Positions 14,762 through 27,400 of a stretch of DNA of 64,000 bases are shown here, piece after piece. The stretch lies in NCBI GenBank assembly GCA_025617745.1, contig CM046853.1, positions 53,589,643 through 53,653,642 of the forward strand, read 5' to 3'. This stretch comes from Heliocidaris erythrogramma. Its lineage: Eukaryota; Echinodermata; Echinoidea; Camarodonta; Echinometridae. The notes beneath the pieces were generated by a model. The model was not told the DNA's origin and did not search any database. It was given only the letters and a program-made list of their open reading frames with translations. Position 1 is the stretch's first letter; each line of letters starts with the position of its first letter. Made by a program: the position numbers and the translations under genes.

Positions 14762-14885
14762 TGTGTGTGTAAGTGTGTGTACGTGCATGTGTGAGTGGGT
14801 GTGTTTGTGCATTATAATATGTGTATATAATAGTGTGTGTGTATATATATATATATACACACACACACAAACACACACACACACA
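14762..14885. repeat. (GT)n-(TA)n-(CA)n compound microsatellite
   Basis: Interrupted GT dinucleotides switch to about nine TA units and then to CA dinucleotides, so the tract can fold back on itself. Confidence 0.95.
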
Positions 14886-14907
14886 ATCGCCAAGATTTGT
14901 ATTGCTT

Positions 14908-15085
14908 TATTTCCGAGGACAAGTATTGTTCCTCTATTGTTCCTCCGTCCTCGGACAGTCGACGGAATAAGGCACAAATTCATTGTTCGACGTTCGAGGA
15001 CTATTGTCCGGCTTCCGAGGACCATTGTTCTCATGATTTTTTTTTTGTTCTCTGTCCGAAAATGTCCTCGGACATACGGCTAAAC
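14908..15085. repeat. degenerate GGACAA/TTGTCC motif tract, locus 1
   Basis: Repeated short blocks such as CCGAGGAC, ATTGTTC, CTCGGACA and ACTATTGTCCGG occur every 14-20 bp, in both senses. It lies between two CA-type microsatellites. The same motif vocabulary recurs at 54550-55145, 58625-58785, 59085-59740 and 60675-60795. Confidence 0.6.
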
Positions 15086-15090
15086 ACGCC

Positions 15091-15131
15091 CACACACACA
15101 CACACATACACCCACACACACACACACACAC
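15091..15131. repeat. (CA)n microsatellite
   Basis: About 20 CA units with two interruptions. Confidence 0.95.
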
Positions 15132-18100
15132 TATTCATAGCTACGCAAACTATTTGATCCAATTCTTTATAATTTATATATTTATACACATTTCAAAGGG
15201 AAATAAATCTCGTTCATTCTTTCTTTTCGTCACAGATTTCGTTCTCATTTCGTAGATTCTACTGAACAACTCAAGCAAGGTAAGAGATGAATTAACTAAT
15301 TAAAATAATGGGTGATAAATGTATTTGCTTTCTTATGAAGTTGCCGACAGACATTACATAATGTCGCCATGATTTGGTCTCCTAATCATCGTGGAAATGG
15401 TACTCAAGCGATTAATGGAGGCGTCTAGCCCCGCACCCAACACGAAAAACGTCAGGATTCTTGTTCGGGATGAGTAGGCATTTAATTACTGAAATATGAT
15501 ATCAAGACTATATCATTCTAAAGCAAGCATAATTATCGTGAACAGAATCGCTATGATATGTTGGTATCATGTGGCTTATATTAAGGTCAATCCGTATAAC
15601 GTCAGAATTGTATGAAATTTAGAGAATGTGATATGCAATTTAAATAATGACACAAGTCTCTACAGCGAAAGCCTACCATGAACTATGATTCTAAAGAAGC
15701 CGTTCGCATACAGATTTATGTAACGATTAGCCAATTCAACTTTAGAAAAATAAATAATAATTTTTAATGCTAAACGACGACTTTTACTGTGCTATTATAA
15801 TCATTGGATAATGCAAAACGACAACTGTGATGTTATTATTGGAGACAAATAACTTTTACTGTTTGTGATGTTATTATGGGACATAGGAAACATTTGACCC
15901 GTGTAATTCTCATACCTTCTGCTTTGATATAAAATTCTTAAAGCTTTATTCAAATAATATGCAGGTTGCCATACTAGGTGCTGTTTTACATCGCCGTCAA
16001 TGATTTTTGATAGCGCACATAAATCCTCGGCTGACCTGTACCTTCTCGTTATGTACTCGAGTATAACACTAAAAATGACGAGCAATTTCCGCCCAAGAGA
16101 ATGAATAGGTTTCATTCGGAAATTCTGGTCCAACCCACCCCAAAATATTAGTTCAAGAAAATCCTGATCTGTATCCCCAACCCTCATAGGAGGCATGTGA
16201 AACTATGAGGTCAAGCAACAACTCGACATCAAATGTTGTCTTCTTATGCATGTTTCCCAGGTCAATCTAGACAACAGCAACAGAAAAAAACTAGGCATGT
16301 ATCATACTATTCTTAAGATTGACAAGGGGTAATTTTTAACAGACCAAACTAAACTTCGTAAGAATATGATAAAGTACCTGTAGATATTAACAATTGTTAT
16401 GTGGTATAGCGAAACGAAAATTGTCCAAATAACGCGCCCTTAACTATAACAGCCCACTATATCTATATGTTGACTAATATATAATATTTCATTATTTTTG
16501 GTTTAAAATTGAGAAGATTAGATTTGCAAAAAAAGGAACATAGGTTCAGTAGGGTTTATTGTACATGTTATAAGCGTCCGATTGCCAATTAATTTGTCGC
16601 TGTATTTTGTTTTGCAAAAATGAAGAAAATTAAGGAGTTAAAAGGGTGTATACTTTTGCTCCATTAGCAATTTTATTTCCGAATGTGGACTCTTAATAGC
16701 TAAAATTTCCCTGTTTATTCTTAATACTCATAATTATAGAGATGTTAACAAAAGGATTTGAATCAAATCACAACGATAAACATGACAAAGGAAATAATTT
16801 ACGCTAACACAAACAATAATTTAATTTAGCGTGAAACGCACAGAAATTAACCAAAAAATATCCGAACAAATTAAGAACTTACTGCTCATTCTTTTCCTGG
16901 ACACAATGCATTAAGATAGAGAGCAGGATAATATTTCAATCGCTATAAGGGGAAAACTGCGTTCTTCGTTGAATATGCAGACTGCGATCTTCTTCTTGTC
17001 CTTCAGCGAATCATCAAAATGGAGAAAATTATAGATCTGTAAACGATTATCTTCTCAAATTGTTCGTTTGGGATTGTTTTACGTCCCATCTTGATTTACC
17101 CTCAAGTGTCTGCGCGGACTCCGCCGTGGAGGATTCTGGTGTTAGGACATAGGGTAAAGTTAGGGGTTTGAGTTACCCATATTTGCATTACGAACATCCC
17201 TTTACACTTGAGCTTGTCATGATACTGTTTGCAAGGATTTCAATCCAGTTTCGATCGCACTTAAAATCTTAGCTCCTTCTTCACATGATATAGTTGGAAG
17301 GAAAAAAAAGTTTTAAATTTCCCTTCATCGAAAGTGGTCCCCTTTCAGTATATCTAAAGTAATTTTGGTAGTGTTTTAAGTGTATTTCGTTTGAAGAGCA
17401 TTTATTTTAAACGATTTGTGTTAGATTGAAGAGACGTCTCTGGTTGTTCTGTCACTTTGAAGATGTCTTGAGAAATCATTATTTCTAGAGAGCCATTATT
17501 TAGGAAATTGATCGTTCCCATTCTATCACGAAATTTTATCTATAGCAACCACTTCTGACTTGCGAGAGCTTTTCTCTTTCTCCTATTCCGAAGTTCCAAT
17601 TCTTTTCCGTCTCCTCGTTCAGGACAATTTTTCTACACCATCTCAACTGACCCGTAACGAAGAGCAGGGGGTGGTAAGGGGAGCTATATCGGTATATGAA
17701 TTGTGACCAGGAATAGGCCTCTATTGCTGACACACTTAGTTTTGTTTTTTACCTAAGTATTTTGGTTACAACCTCATATGTTTCACTTTGTTCTTTATTC
17801 TTTGACGATTTCCTGTTTTATGTCATTGTCTTTTCTTTTGATTGTTTGGTTGTGTTTTTCGTTTTATGCTTCGAATTTTGCACATAAACTAAAGATTGCA
17901 ATGCAAGTAACGATGATAATCAACTGCTTCTACGGGTCAGTAATTGACCAGATGGAATAAATCTGAACTAAATGCCGTGTTTTTATTAGCTGCGAATCAA
18001 ACTATATCGTCTTTATAGTATAAGTCGAATAAAATGTCTGATCATGGAGTTGTTTTACAAAATTATGTTAATCCTTTTAGAGGTGATTACATTTGTTTTA

Positions 18101-21100
18101 CTGCTATAATAAGTAGGAGAACTTTAGCAAAGACTCCAACGAGGACAGTGGACTCACCACATATTTGTATGTTATGCTACTGTGCATTTACAATTAGATA
18201 CTCAAAACGCTCTTTGACTTGGTAACGTGCTCTGGATACAGGGAGTGAAAGGAATGAATATCGTTGGGTTTTTTCCAGGTCTTGCCTCTTAGAATTATCT
18301 GTATCCTACCCGGGCCTTCTTATGAAAGCGAACAGAAAGCGAGTAATGCAGACATCAGTTTACAGTATCGTCGGCTTTCTATGAGTGCGGATCGAGTCTT
18401 GTAGCTTTAGCCCAGATAGCTGGCAGTCCAGAGGGCTGGGTGCCCGGTATTAAAGTATCTATAACGCTCTGTAAACATAACCTCTCTATGAGCAGCTCTC
18501 CCTTTCATTCTTTCCCTCTCTCCATCTGTCTCTCTGCCTCTCTCAATTTTATCCGTCGATGTATTTCGCTCTCCATTTCTTAATCTTTAGCACTGCAGTC
18601 TTCATTCTATATCAAACTATGACTGGATATGCTTTTAATTGCGTTTTAATGTGGCTGTCTTCAGCGGATAACAAACGTTGCGTAAAACGCGGCGCCGCGT
18701 TTCGTCTCCCACAACGCTCCCTCGTTCTCGACTTCTAGTCTAACCATCCAGACGTCACAGGGGAGTTTTAATCAGGGGGTGTTGAATAAGGTATGTACAG
18801 GAAAGACTATTTAACAAAGTGCAGTCTGCCGTTGAATCGATCAGTGTTTCTCATACCAAGTTAACCCACTTCTTGATCCCAATCAACGACGGTTGTACTA
18901 ATTATGTTTGAGGGAGAGTCTCATATCTACCCTTATATAATTCTATTTCTTTACATCAAAAGGCCGAATGTCAAAAACCCTTCTTAGTTGCCTTCCTTCC
19001 ACTTGACTCATACACTGAAACTGTTTGCTTAATGATTAGTAAATTGGTTTCAACGATGCTATTTTAAAATCACAACTTATTGATAACAGCTACTCGGCAC
19101 CCAACCAACGTCAACATAAACAGTGACGATCTCCATCAGCTTGCCGCTTTGATAATTCAAATCGAGCGATCTTGCCTGAATACGGTGCGATATAGAAATG
19201 CTTGTTAGCACAGTTTTACCTGCTCTCCTATAAGAAGCGAGCTTGTCCAACAAAGTAAGAGGTGTTTTAATAGACCCTAATCTAATAGAGACTTCCAACC
19301 CCTCTCTGCAAATAGACACCCGCCATCTTTATTTGTCAAAATTAAAGTGTCACAATTCAAAATGTTAACATACCGGGGTGACGTAGCTGGAGGGATGGTA
19401 TCGGGTCGAGAGTGGCACGTAGATGTAAAGAGAGAGCACATCTTTGATTAAAGGGCTCTGGATCAAAGGACCTGATGTACTGCGACTTGTGCAAGAAAGA
19501 GAACTCTGCGATATTGTTTCATGGTCAATATCTTACACCAAGTTCAACCATGGACCGAACAACAATATACCACACACTAACCCTAACCCTAAGCCAACGT
19601 CAACGTAAAACTCCATTGCAATCCTAAATTGAAGAAGTCAACCCCGAAGCAAATGGCGAGTCAACAGAGATATTCCTATAATGTAAGAATCTTTAAAATG
19701 CTACATTATTATACGGTAACGCTTCACGATGCGCCTGTGGACATCATTTTGTGTGAACGACAGTCTTTGAAATAAATCAAAATACCTTATCATTACTTTT
19801 GGAAATACTAAGAAATAATATAGAAAAATATTCGTAAAATATTGTGCCCTATTGTCTTGCATATTCATTTCATAAAGTTGCCTCAGATATTATTTATTTT
19901 CTAATCCCATTTTGTTATTTGTTGTTGTTGTTTTTGTTCTCCTTACATCATGGATATACTACCGGCATTATCCATGCTTAAATCTACCAGCCTATACTCG
20001 ATGCATGAGGCACTAACGTCAAAATCATTCAGTGGTCGGTTGACGGAATTCAGACAACAACATAACAGTTCCAGCGTTTTCGGAATAATTTTAACGTTTT
20101 TATCTAATCATGGGTATTTTGAATGAATAAGAAGTCTAATGCTTTTGATCCCCTTTAATATAATAAATGCCTGAACTTTTCCTCCACCGCGCCAGAGAAT
20201 CCGCGGCATTGACAACTTAACTATCGCCGAGTCCCGTATTATTTTGATTCCGGATAGTATTACAAGAGGACCATGCAAAGCAAGCCAGTGCTCTTGTTTT
20301 TCCTCCAGTCCACCACCAATATGACATTTCCATCTGTAGCAGGCTTGCATGTGTGTTTATAGAAGGCCACGGTTCGCTTAGCCCGCCGATTATCCGCTCC
20401 CCTTGAAATCAGGCCTTTTGGTCGCCGGTTGAACTTGGCTCCCGCAAACCCCTAGCTATAGGCTCGGGAGGCTACGCCATTTCTCTATCTGCGTGAGTCA
20501 ATAAGTCAATTTGGCAGCTCACAACGCAAAGCCAAGTCTTAGGTAAATTGCTAGCGTTGGATTACATCTCTGTAAGATGACATGTCGTATGTATGCACGG
20601 ACCAGGGGGCATTAAAATTCCTCCCTCGACTTAGAAAAACGGGGTTTTTGTTAAAAGACGGCATAAAATGGGCCATCTGGAGAAAAAATTCCGGAGTTAA
20701 CCTGTCTAACTGTCATGCCAAGGGATGAAAATCCTATAAAATTCGAGATCGCTTAATCTGCGTGCCTCTGTAAATTTGCATCGCATTCGAATAGGATCAA
20801 TTCATGTTTGTATTTTGTCAGAGGTAATCCCTCGTTTGCATCCTTCTCCCGTTATGAGACTAAACACAGTGCTCATAATACCCACCCCGATGGATACCCA
20901 CCCCGATGGAAAACAATCGAGACCTTGAAATGCGCGCGTTTTTTTCCTCTCAGCTGCGAGTCTGAAGATCGCGTCGAGAAAATACATGTCGATATATATA
21001 TATTAGCTAAGAAAAGTAATGTTAAAGAACGTGTATTACGCCAGCAAATTTGAGTAAAATGTTTTGTATCCGATAAAATGACGAGACACATTTTGTTTCC

Positions 21101-24100
21101 TTCTTATATACAGCAAAATAGTTGGAAGATGCATAATGTGTATTATCTGACCCCCGTGTGTAATTGGCTTCCACAATCCTATTCTACTGTAAGTATGTGC
21201 ATATTTTTCATGATCCTCATTATACACTTTCGCTGATGATTCCTCTGGAGATACTATATATTTTCTGATGCTTCATTTGGAGATGCATTTTTTTATTCAG
21301 AAAAAGCAAAAAAATTCTGCCAAAATGATCATGACTTATAGTTTCTTAAAAGAGAACTTTGACTCTTTTGTATATTTTAGTTTTTGTTTTGTTGTTTGTT
21401 TGTTTTTAATGCGTTTCTTAAACCCACCTCGCAAACTGTCAAACTTACCAACATGATACATCTTCATCGGTCTCTGTTTGAATTTGTTATTTTTAGATGT
21501 CCCAAACATTTTGTATGGAAAATCGTCATGGGCATTCGGTATGTTAAATGGTACCTTAAAACCTTAAGACGTGACTTACAGTTCAACGCAGACAATTCAA
21601 TGTTTTATTCTTCCTTGCAATTTTTTTCAACTTCATGGACTAGCCTTAAAATTTTATAAGAAAGACCGAAAATTACAATTAGATGGCAAATTCGACCATT
21701 GCCTTTTGTCGATTTAATACATTGTTTCTTTGTTTGATAAAATAGACAGACTTTGTCCACATAAACTATTTTTTAAATGGCAGTTGCATCATATACAGTT
21801 CTTGACCAAGCATAAAACCGCCACATTTTAGCCATCGGTTCGTCGCCAATGAAAGCTTTCTGATCATTGCTGATTATTCGGAAGTCCCCACTTTGCTTTA
21901 TTTCAGACTTCAACGTTTATGTACAGGGCATCAACCTCTGCCAAAAAGGATTTTATTGTAAAAAAAAAGGGGGGAGAAGAAATGGGAAAAAGCATGGTAG
22001 TTAAAGCATGACCATCCTCAATTATTATCAGGGTGAACAGATGATGAGATTTGAATGAATAATTAATCCAGGAATACACAAACAAAAATCACGGATTCCT
22101 CTCTTGAGACAGGACGATGGGTAGGACAGCACTCCGATGTGTGTTTGCTACAGCTCACAACGGACACGTTTCCAAGCTTAAAACCTACGCGGATGAGTAC
22201 GCTCGAACAAAGCTCCTTGAATTCGCCAATGCTTCCAACACGGGCCACGATGAACGAATGATAGGACCCCTTTGGAATTAAAAAAAAAATGAAAATAGAG
22301 TTGTGTGCCTTCCTCTTTCTTCGCCAAATCCGTGTATTTTTACCGTCTGTTCTTTTGCACAAAGTAAAATGAATGAATATAAAAGAATGTGGTTTCTGTT
22401 ATCATTGAGCGGTCTCTATCTCGCAAGTGGACACAGAGTTTCCAATTATTATACTCTTTGAAGCAGTTGAAAACAAATGGCAATGACCCCAAAGGGCACG
22501 TCAGAAAGCGCACTTTTTATTTTCGTAAAGTTCGTTACGCTGAAAGAAATTAATTGAAACTTACATGCTTAATATGTGACTTATATAATAATAAAGAGGA
22601 AGAAAAATAATTACAAAACAGATGGAAAGATTTTAGGTCACTGTTAGCACCTTCATGGTCCGGTTATGCCAGGCCTTTAAAAAATTAATTTCAACTTATT
22701 CTAATACTTTCAATAATATTTCTCAATCAGTGTTGCTGACTGTGATCATTTTACGATCGTCTTTGTATTGTCCAAAATGGATGTACTTCAATAAGTTTAA
22801 ATTCTATAACAGATACAGATAGAAGAAAGTACACGAATTTCCTTCTTTCTTAATGAATAAAGGATAAATGAATGTGGGTTTTATGCCACAAAAAAATCGT
22901 TTTTGCAAGAAAGGATATTTATCTATTGAATGAAAGGAAATTTTTAATTCACTCTAAACTATATAAAACAATTATGAATCAGATATTGATCCTTTGAAAT
23001 ATGGAATATTAATTCAATACAATATGATTTAATTTATCGTTTTATATATATTAAAATTTGATGATGGAGTTATGATTTGGACGTAAGATTTAGCAAAAAA
23101 TCGATTTCACACTCATGACATCGGAAGACTAGGCTATCACTGGAAGTTAATGAGTCAATTTAGATTTATGACATGTGCGTTAAGCGCAAACATATTAAGA
23201 CAACTCCAATTTCTACTTTAAACAAGCGCGACTGTTCGACCATCAAAGCGTAACGGTACGTGTAACAGAAAGCCCCCCCCCCCCCCGCACTTTCGAAAAA
23301 AGAGAAAAGATGCAATGCTTTTTTTTTCTTTGAAATATATACATTGTATTGCATGTATATATATATGAGTGTGTATTTATAGCACCTGGAATTTACATCA
23401 GCTTCAGCGTACGCTATCGGATTGCACGCCGTCCATCAGGGCCTAAAGTAACCGTCACTCCCCGCTCGGCCGGGTCGGGCACCGGTGTGTGACGGCTCCA
23501 AAACCCATATGATACTGCTGCCAAGTTGTTGAGCGATTCTGAACTAAACATGATAATTTCGGCAATTCTTCGTTAAAAGTTATAATGATAACGTATTCTA
23601 AGAAGATGAAATGTAATAATTCTTTGCTTATTTAATTATAAATAATCATTTTACTGTTTCAATACCTTGTCACGAAAATTTGAAAGTGTAACTTCATTTC
23701 CTGATTTCTAATCAGGCAATTACACCTAATGTTGGTGAAAGTGATAAATGGTTCAGGCCAATACGTCTATTGTAATTTGTTTTTAATGCAAACGAGTTCT
23801 TAAATGAAAGCTATTGAGAAGTAAATTCATAATTAAAAATCCATTCTTGCGAACTTGATAATGATCAATTCGTTTTCCTATACGACTCGTTTACATGTGG
23901 CTTTTTCATCATACAAACACTCGACATTATTTTATTTCATCCTCTTTTCATTTTAAGATCATTTTGAGATCACTTCTTAGTATGGTAAATTATCTTTTTC
24001 ATAACAATATTATGAAGAGAAAATACGAAGTAAATTTATTTGAACAATACATATAATGTCTAACTCATATTTTTCACAAATAATTAAGCAATATTTTATT

Positions 24101-24128
24101 TATTTTCAAAACAAATATAATTCTTCAT
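15132..24128. other. noncoding DNA, probably within engrailed intron 1 or flank
   Basis: Nine kilobases without a recognisable gene, RNA or transposon. GC-richer patches occur near 15400-15470, 17100-17150, 18650-18740, 20370-20500 and 23410-23510 and are candidates for conserved noncoding elements. A direct duplication of a 16 bp unit sits at 20880-20910, two and a half CTAACC units at 19577-19592 and a C14 run at 23273-23286. Confidence 0.5.
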
Positions 24129-24430
24129 AGATAATAATAATAGTAATACTAATAATGATAATAATAATAATAATAATAACATTATATGATATAACGTCTC
24201 TATGCGCTTCCAGAAGGACTTTGGATACTATTACCCCGGTTTTAGCTCCGTCAACCGTAGCGCTCAGTGCATTCAAGGAACAAATCCTACCAGGTACCCA
24301 CTTACCACACCTGGGTCAAGCGTGGCAAATGTATATTAATGGCTCGCCGTAGGAAATTAGTGCTGCGGCAGGGAATCGAGCCCCATACCTTTTCTCATTG
24401 TCATGCAACATTGGCTTTTTGTTCTGATTA
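24129..24430. repeat. (TAA)n-linked interspersed repeat, SINE-like, copy 1
   Basis: An AAT/TAA microsatellite (about 24129-24180) leads into a roughly 250 bp body with an ACCAGGTACCCACTTACC block and, near its end, GCTGCGGCAGGGAATCGAGC, which looks like a decayed polymerase III B-box region. I know this layout as a common interspersed repeat in marine invertebrates. A shorter member is at 48787-48870. Its class (SINE or the end of a larger element) is not settled here. Confidence 0.6.
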
Positions 24431-27400
24431 TTTGATCCAATTTTATGTTTTCCTTCGATAATTCTTAGTTATTATAATCCCTCAACGAATTATTTTCTTT
24501 ACAGAAATTAATAACAAAAATAAAACAATTTTATTACATTGTGCTGAAATATAAAAGAGAAGCATTTAAAATTCAAAATAATGTGGGGTTTTGGTATTTG
24601 ACTGAGTAATTTCTCCATATTTTTCTATTTGCAATTCAGCTGGATAGAAGTCATAAAGTGATCGACTATAACTTGTAACATTCGAATCACCATTTAAAAC
24701 GAGAACAAACAACGTTAAATTTCACTGTATATTAAACAAATAACGAACAATAAAAAATACAGGCTATGTGTTATAGTGTCCATCAATGAACATTTCTAAA
24801 ATGGATGGTTTCTGACTTGGCCCTAACCAATGTCGGTTCCACGTGATAACGGTAATTAACCAGGCGTTACACATGCACCGATGCATGAGTGCATTGCAAG
24901 GCGCCACAGGCCGCTTAGGGAACCAGTGTTTGTATGTATTATGGGTTGCATGTTTCCTCTGTTCTGTATTACCCTATTATTAAACTGTTAACTGCTATCA
25001 CTTCGCAATATTATTTAGTTTATATATCCAATATACACTTACTATATAAGTCTTGTCCGTGTTTCTTCTGCGCGTTTCTCACTATTTTTTTTTGTTTAAA
25101 TTGATTGTTTCGATTTTGGTATCAATCTTTGTTGTAGTGGTCACTATATATTCCTACTTTATTTGTATTATGATCTCATTATCAACACTTAAATAGGTAA
25201 AAACATTTCTAAAATTTGGGTTCTTAGTTTACGGATAGTAAATGAAAAAGCATATCCGGAGTTTGAAATAACGTTAGGATATACCAAGGGGGTGGTCAGT
25301 AATTATCTTCCGTCCCCTAATCTGATATGTAACTAGATATTTTCTGTTCAAACATGCAATATCCATTGGAGTATTTGACTCACTAATCATGAGAAATTAT
25401 TCCACAATACCGTCGAGTTCTCTTCTAGTATTTCAAGGCATTGGCAGCTGTTATATGGTCATTAACTCATATTTCTAAGAGATGTTTTTTTTTTCATCGC
25501 CAGTAATTCCGATCAGAATGTTTCACATATTAAAAGTGAGCCGAAGTGTGTAGTAGTTTGGTATTTTGGTAAGATTTTTATAAAATCAATCACCTTTTCT
25601 CATCCTGTAGAATAAAATATACCACGGCTCATAAAATATGGGGGAAGGCAATATTTCTTTTAATATTTAGTGGGTATTTAAAGAATGAGAGACTTTCAAT
25701 TTAATCATAATCTTTGTTTATCACCTCGTTCTGCCATCTTTGTCTTCGTGGTTTTCGGTACCCATTACAGCAGGTAATGAAGACTGTAAATTCAACTTGG
25801 AAACCGTTTTGAATTCTTTCTTTTCATTCCAGTGTAGTGGAATAAAGAAAATGCTTCACAAATCTGCATTTATTAACTGCAAATATACATGTATATATCA
25901 ATTACCTTGATTACTAGTATTCAAATTGTCGGACGAATACAGGGGAAATTAGTTTTAAATAAACTTTGATTTGTGAAAATACATACAGGTTTCATTGACA
26001 TTAAGTAAGAAACAGTTCCTAGAAGACAATGATTGTTTGAATAAATTAGCTGTGTATATTACTATGTTTTCTCTTTTTAAAATAGTAATTATACTCTTTA
26101 TCTTTCCTTCCGACTTGGCAGGAAAAGAAAAAAAAAGTGATCACAAACTGGGACCGGAAGAAGGTTCGAACACGCTGCATGTGAACAAACATGTAAACCC
26201 ATTGACAGAGTGTGAAGTGATGGCTGTTAGATCGACTGAACAATCGCTCAATTTTCAGCTCGATCCTGTACTGATTGGCGACTGAAAGACCGACTTGTCA
26301 AACACCAAGGGCTCTCGGTGACTCGACAAGTTTTTAACATATCTCAATACATGCTTCACCCCGTAACTTTTCTTTTAGGGCATTACCACCACAGCTTAAT
26401 CGGATTGTGGCGCGCTGTTTTGCGCCCGTCGAGTTGAATAAAATGTTACAACTCACAGTTAATTCATCGAACTTGTTGAACGTCTGCGAGAACGATTATC
26501 CAATTTGTCACTTTGCGTTGAGCTGTTGGTTTCACTCGCACCCCCGATTGCTCGGTAGAGGAAAGCGAATCAAGATGAGGTGATCACAAAAAGTACAATT
26601 GCCCCAGCGACAACTCCAGATTTAGTTTGACTTTGTGTTGGATGGAATGACGCAAGAGACAAGAGCATAATGACATCGTTAAGCTGTAGGAAGCATCAAC
26701 GATTAAAGAGTTCGCATCCATCTGATACGGTATTTCCCCAGAAAGTTTTCTGCCATCAGGAAAGTAAGACACTTTCTTAAAGATGGCCAATTTTCAAATT
26801 TCTAAGACATTAGGAAAACTATAATGCATCAACGATGAAACCAGTTTTCTGAAAATAGAAAGTACGTAATTAAGTATTTTAATATAAGTGCCATACAATC
26901 GAGAACTTCAGGAAAGAAAACTTAAAAATTAATACCATGGACTCATCAACTAAAATTTAATCTTCAAAAGATGACCATGTTTGTTTTGAAGCACAAGACA
27001 TTGTAAAGCATTTTGAGAAGTAGGCTAATTCGAAATGTCCCAAACAGATTGTAAAGATGTAAATCGCATTCTTATTATTTCCTTTGAAACGAATCTAGTT
27101 CGTCATCAACTTTAAATTATTACTAAGCACTTATTTTCGGCACAGCTATAACTCTAATCGGTTTAGAGCGTTTTAACTCCGGTATGCCTGTTTGACAAGT
27201 TCGTTATACGAAAATATAAACGAATCCATCATGTCGCCCATATGAATTTACCTCTAGCCCGTTGTAATTATTCATTACGACGATTGCCAATTCGTCAATC
27301 GTCTGCTAAAATGGCTTCCGACACCCTCGCTCTTTATCCTTTTCACCTGACATTTTGATGGCATCCTTTCTCCTCAGCTATTACTCGATATATCATCACC

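Noticed and set aside
19577-19592. CTAACCCTAACCCTAA telomere-like repeat
   Set aside because: Only about two and a half units; too short to call an interstitial telomere.
20880-20910. 16 bp direct duplication (TACCCACCCCGATGGA)
   Set aside because: Two units only; simple slippage.
26140-26290. tRNA-like GGTTCGAAC segment
   Set aside because: No cloverleaf can be drawn; at best a decayed tRNA-derived repeat.
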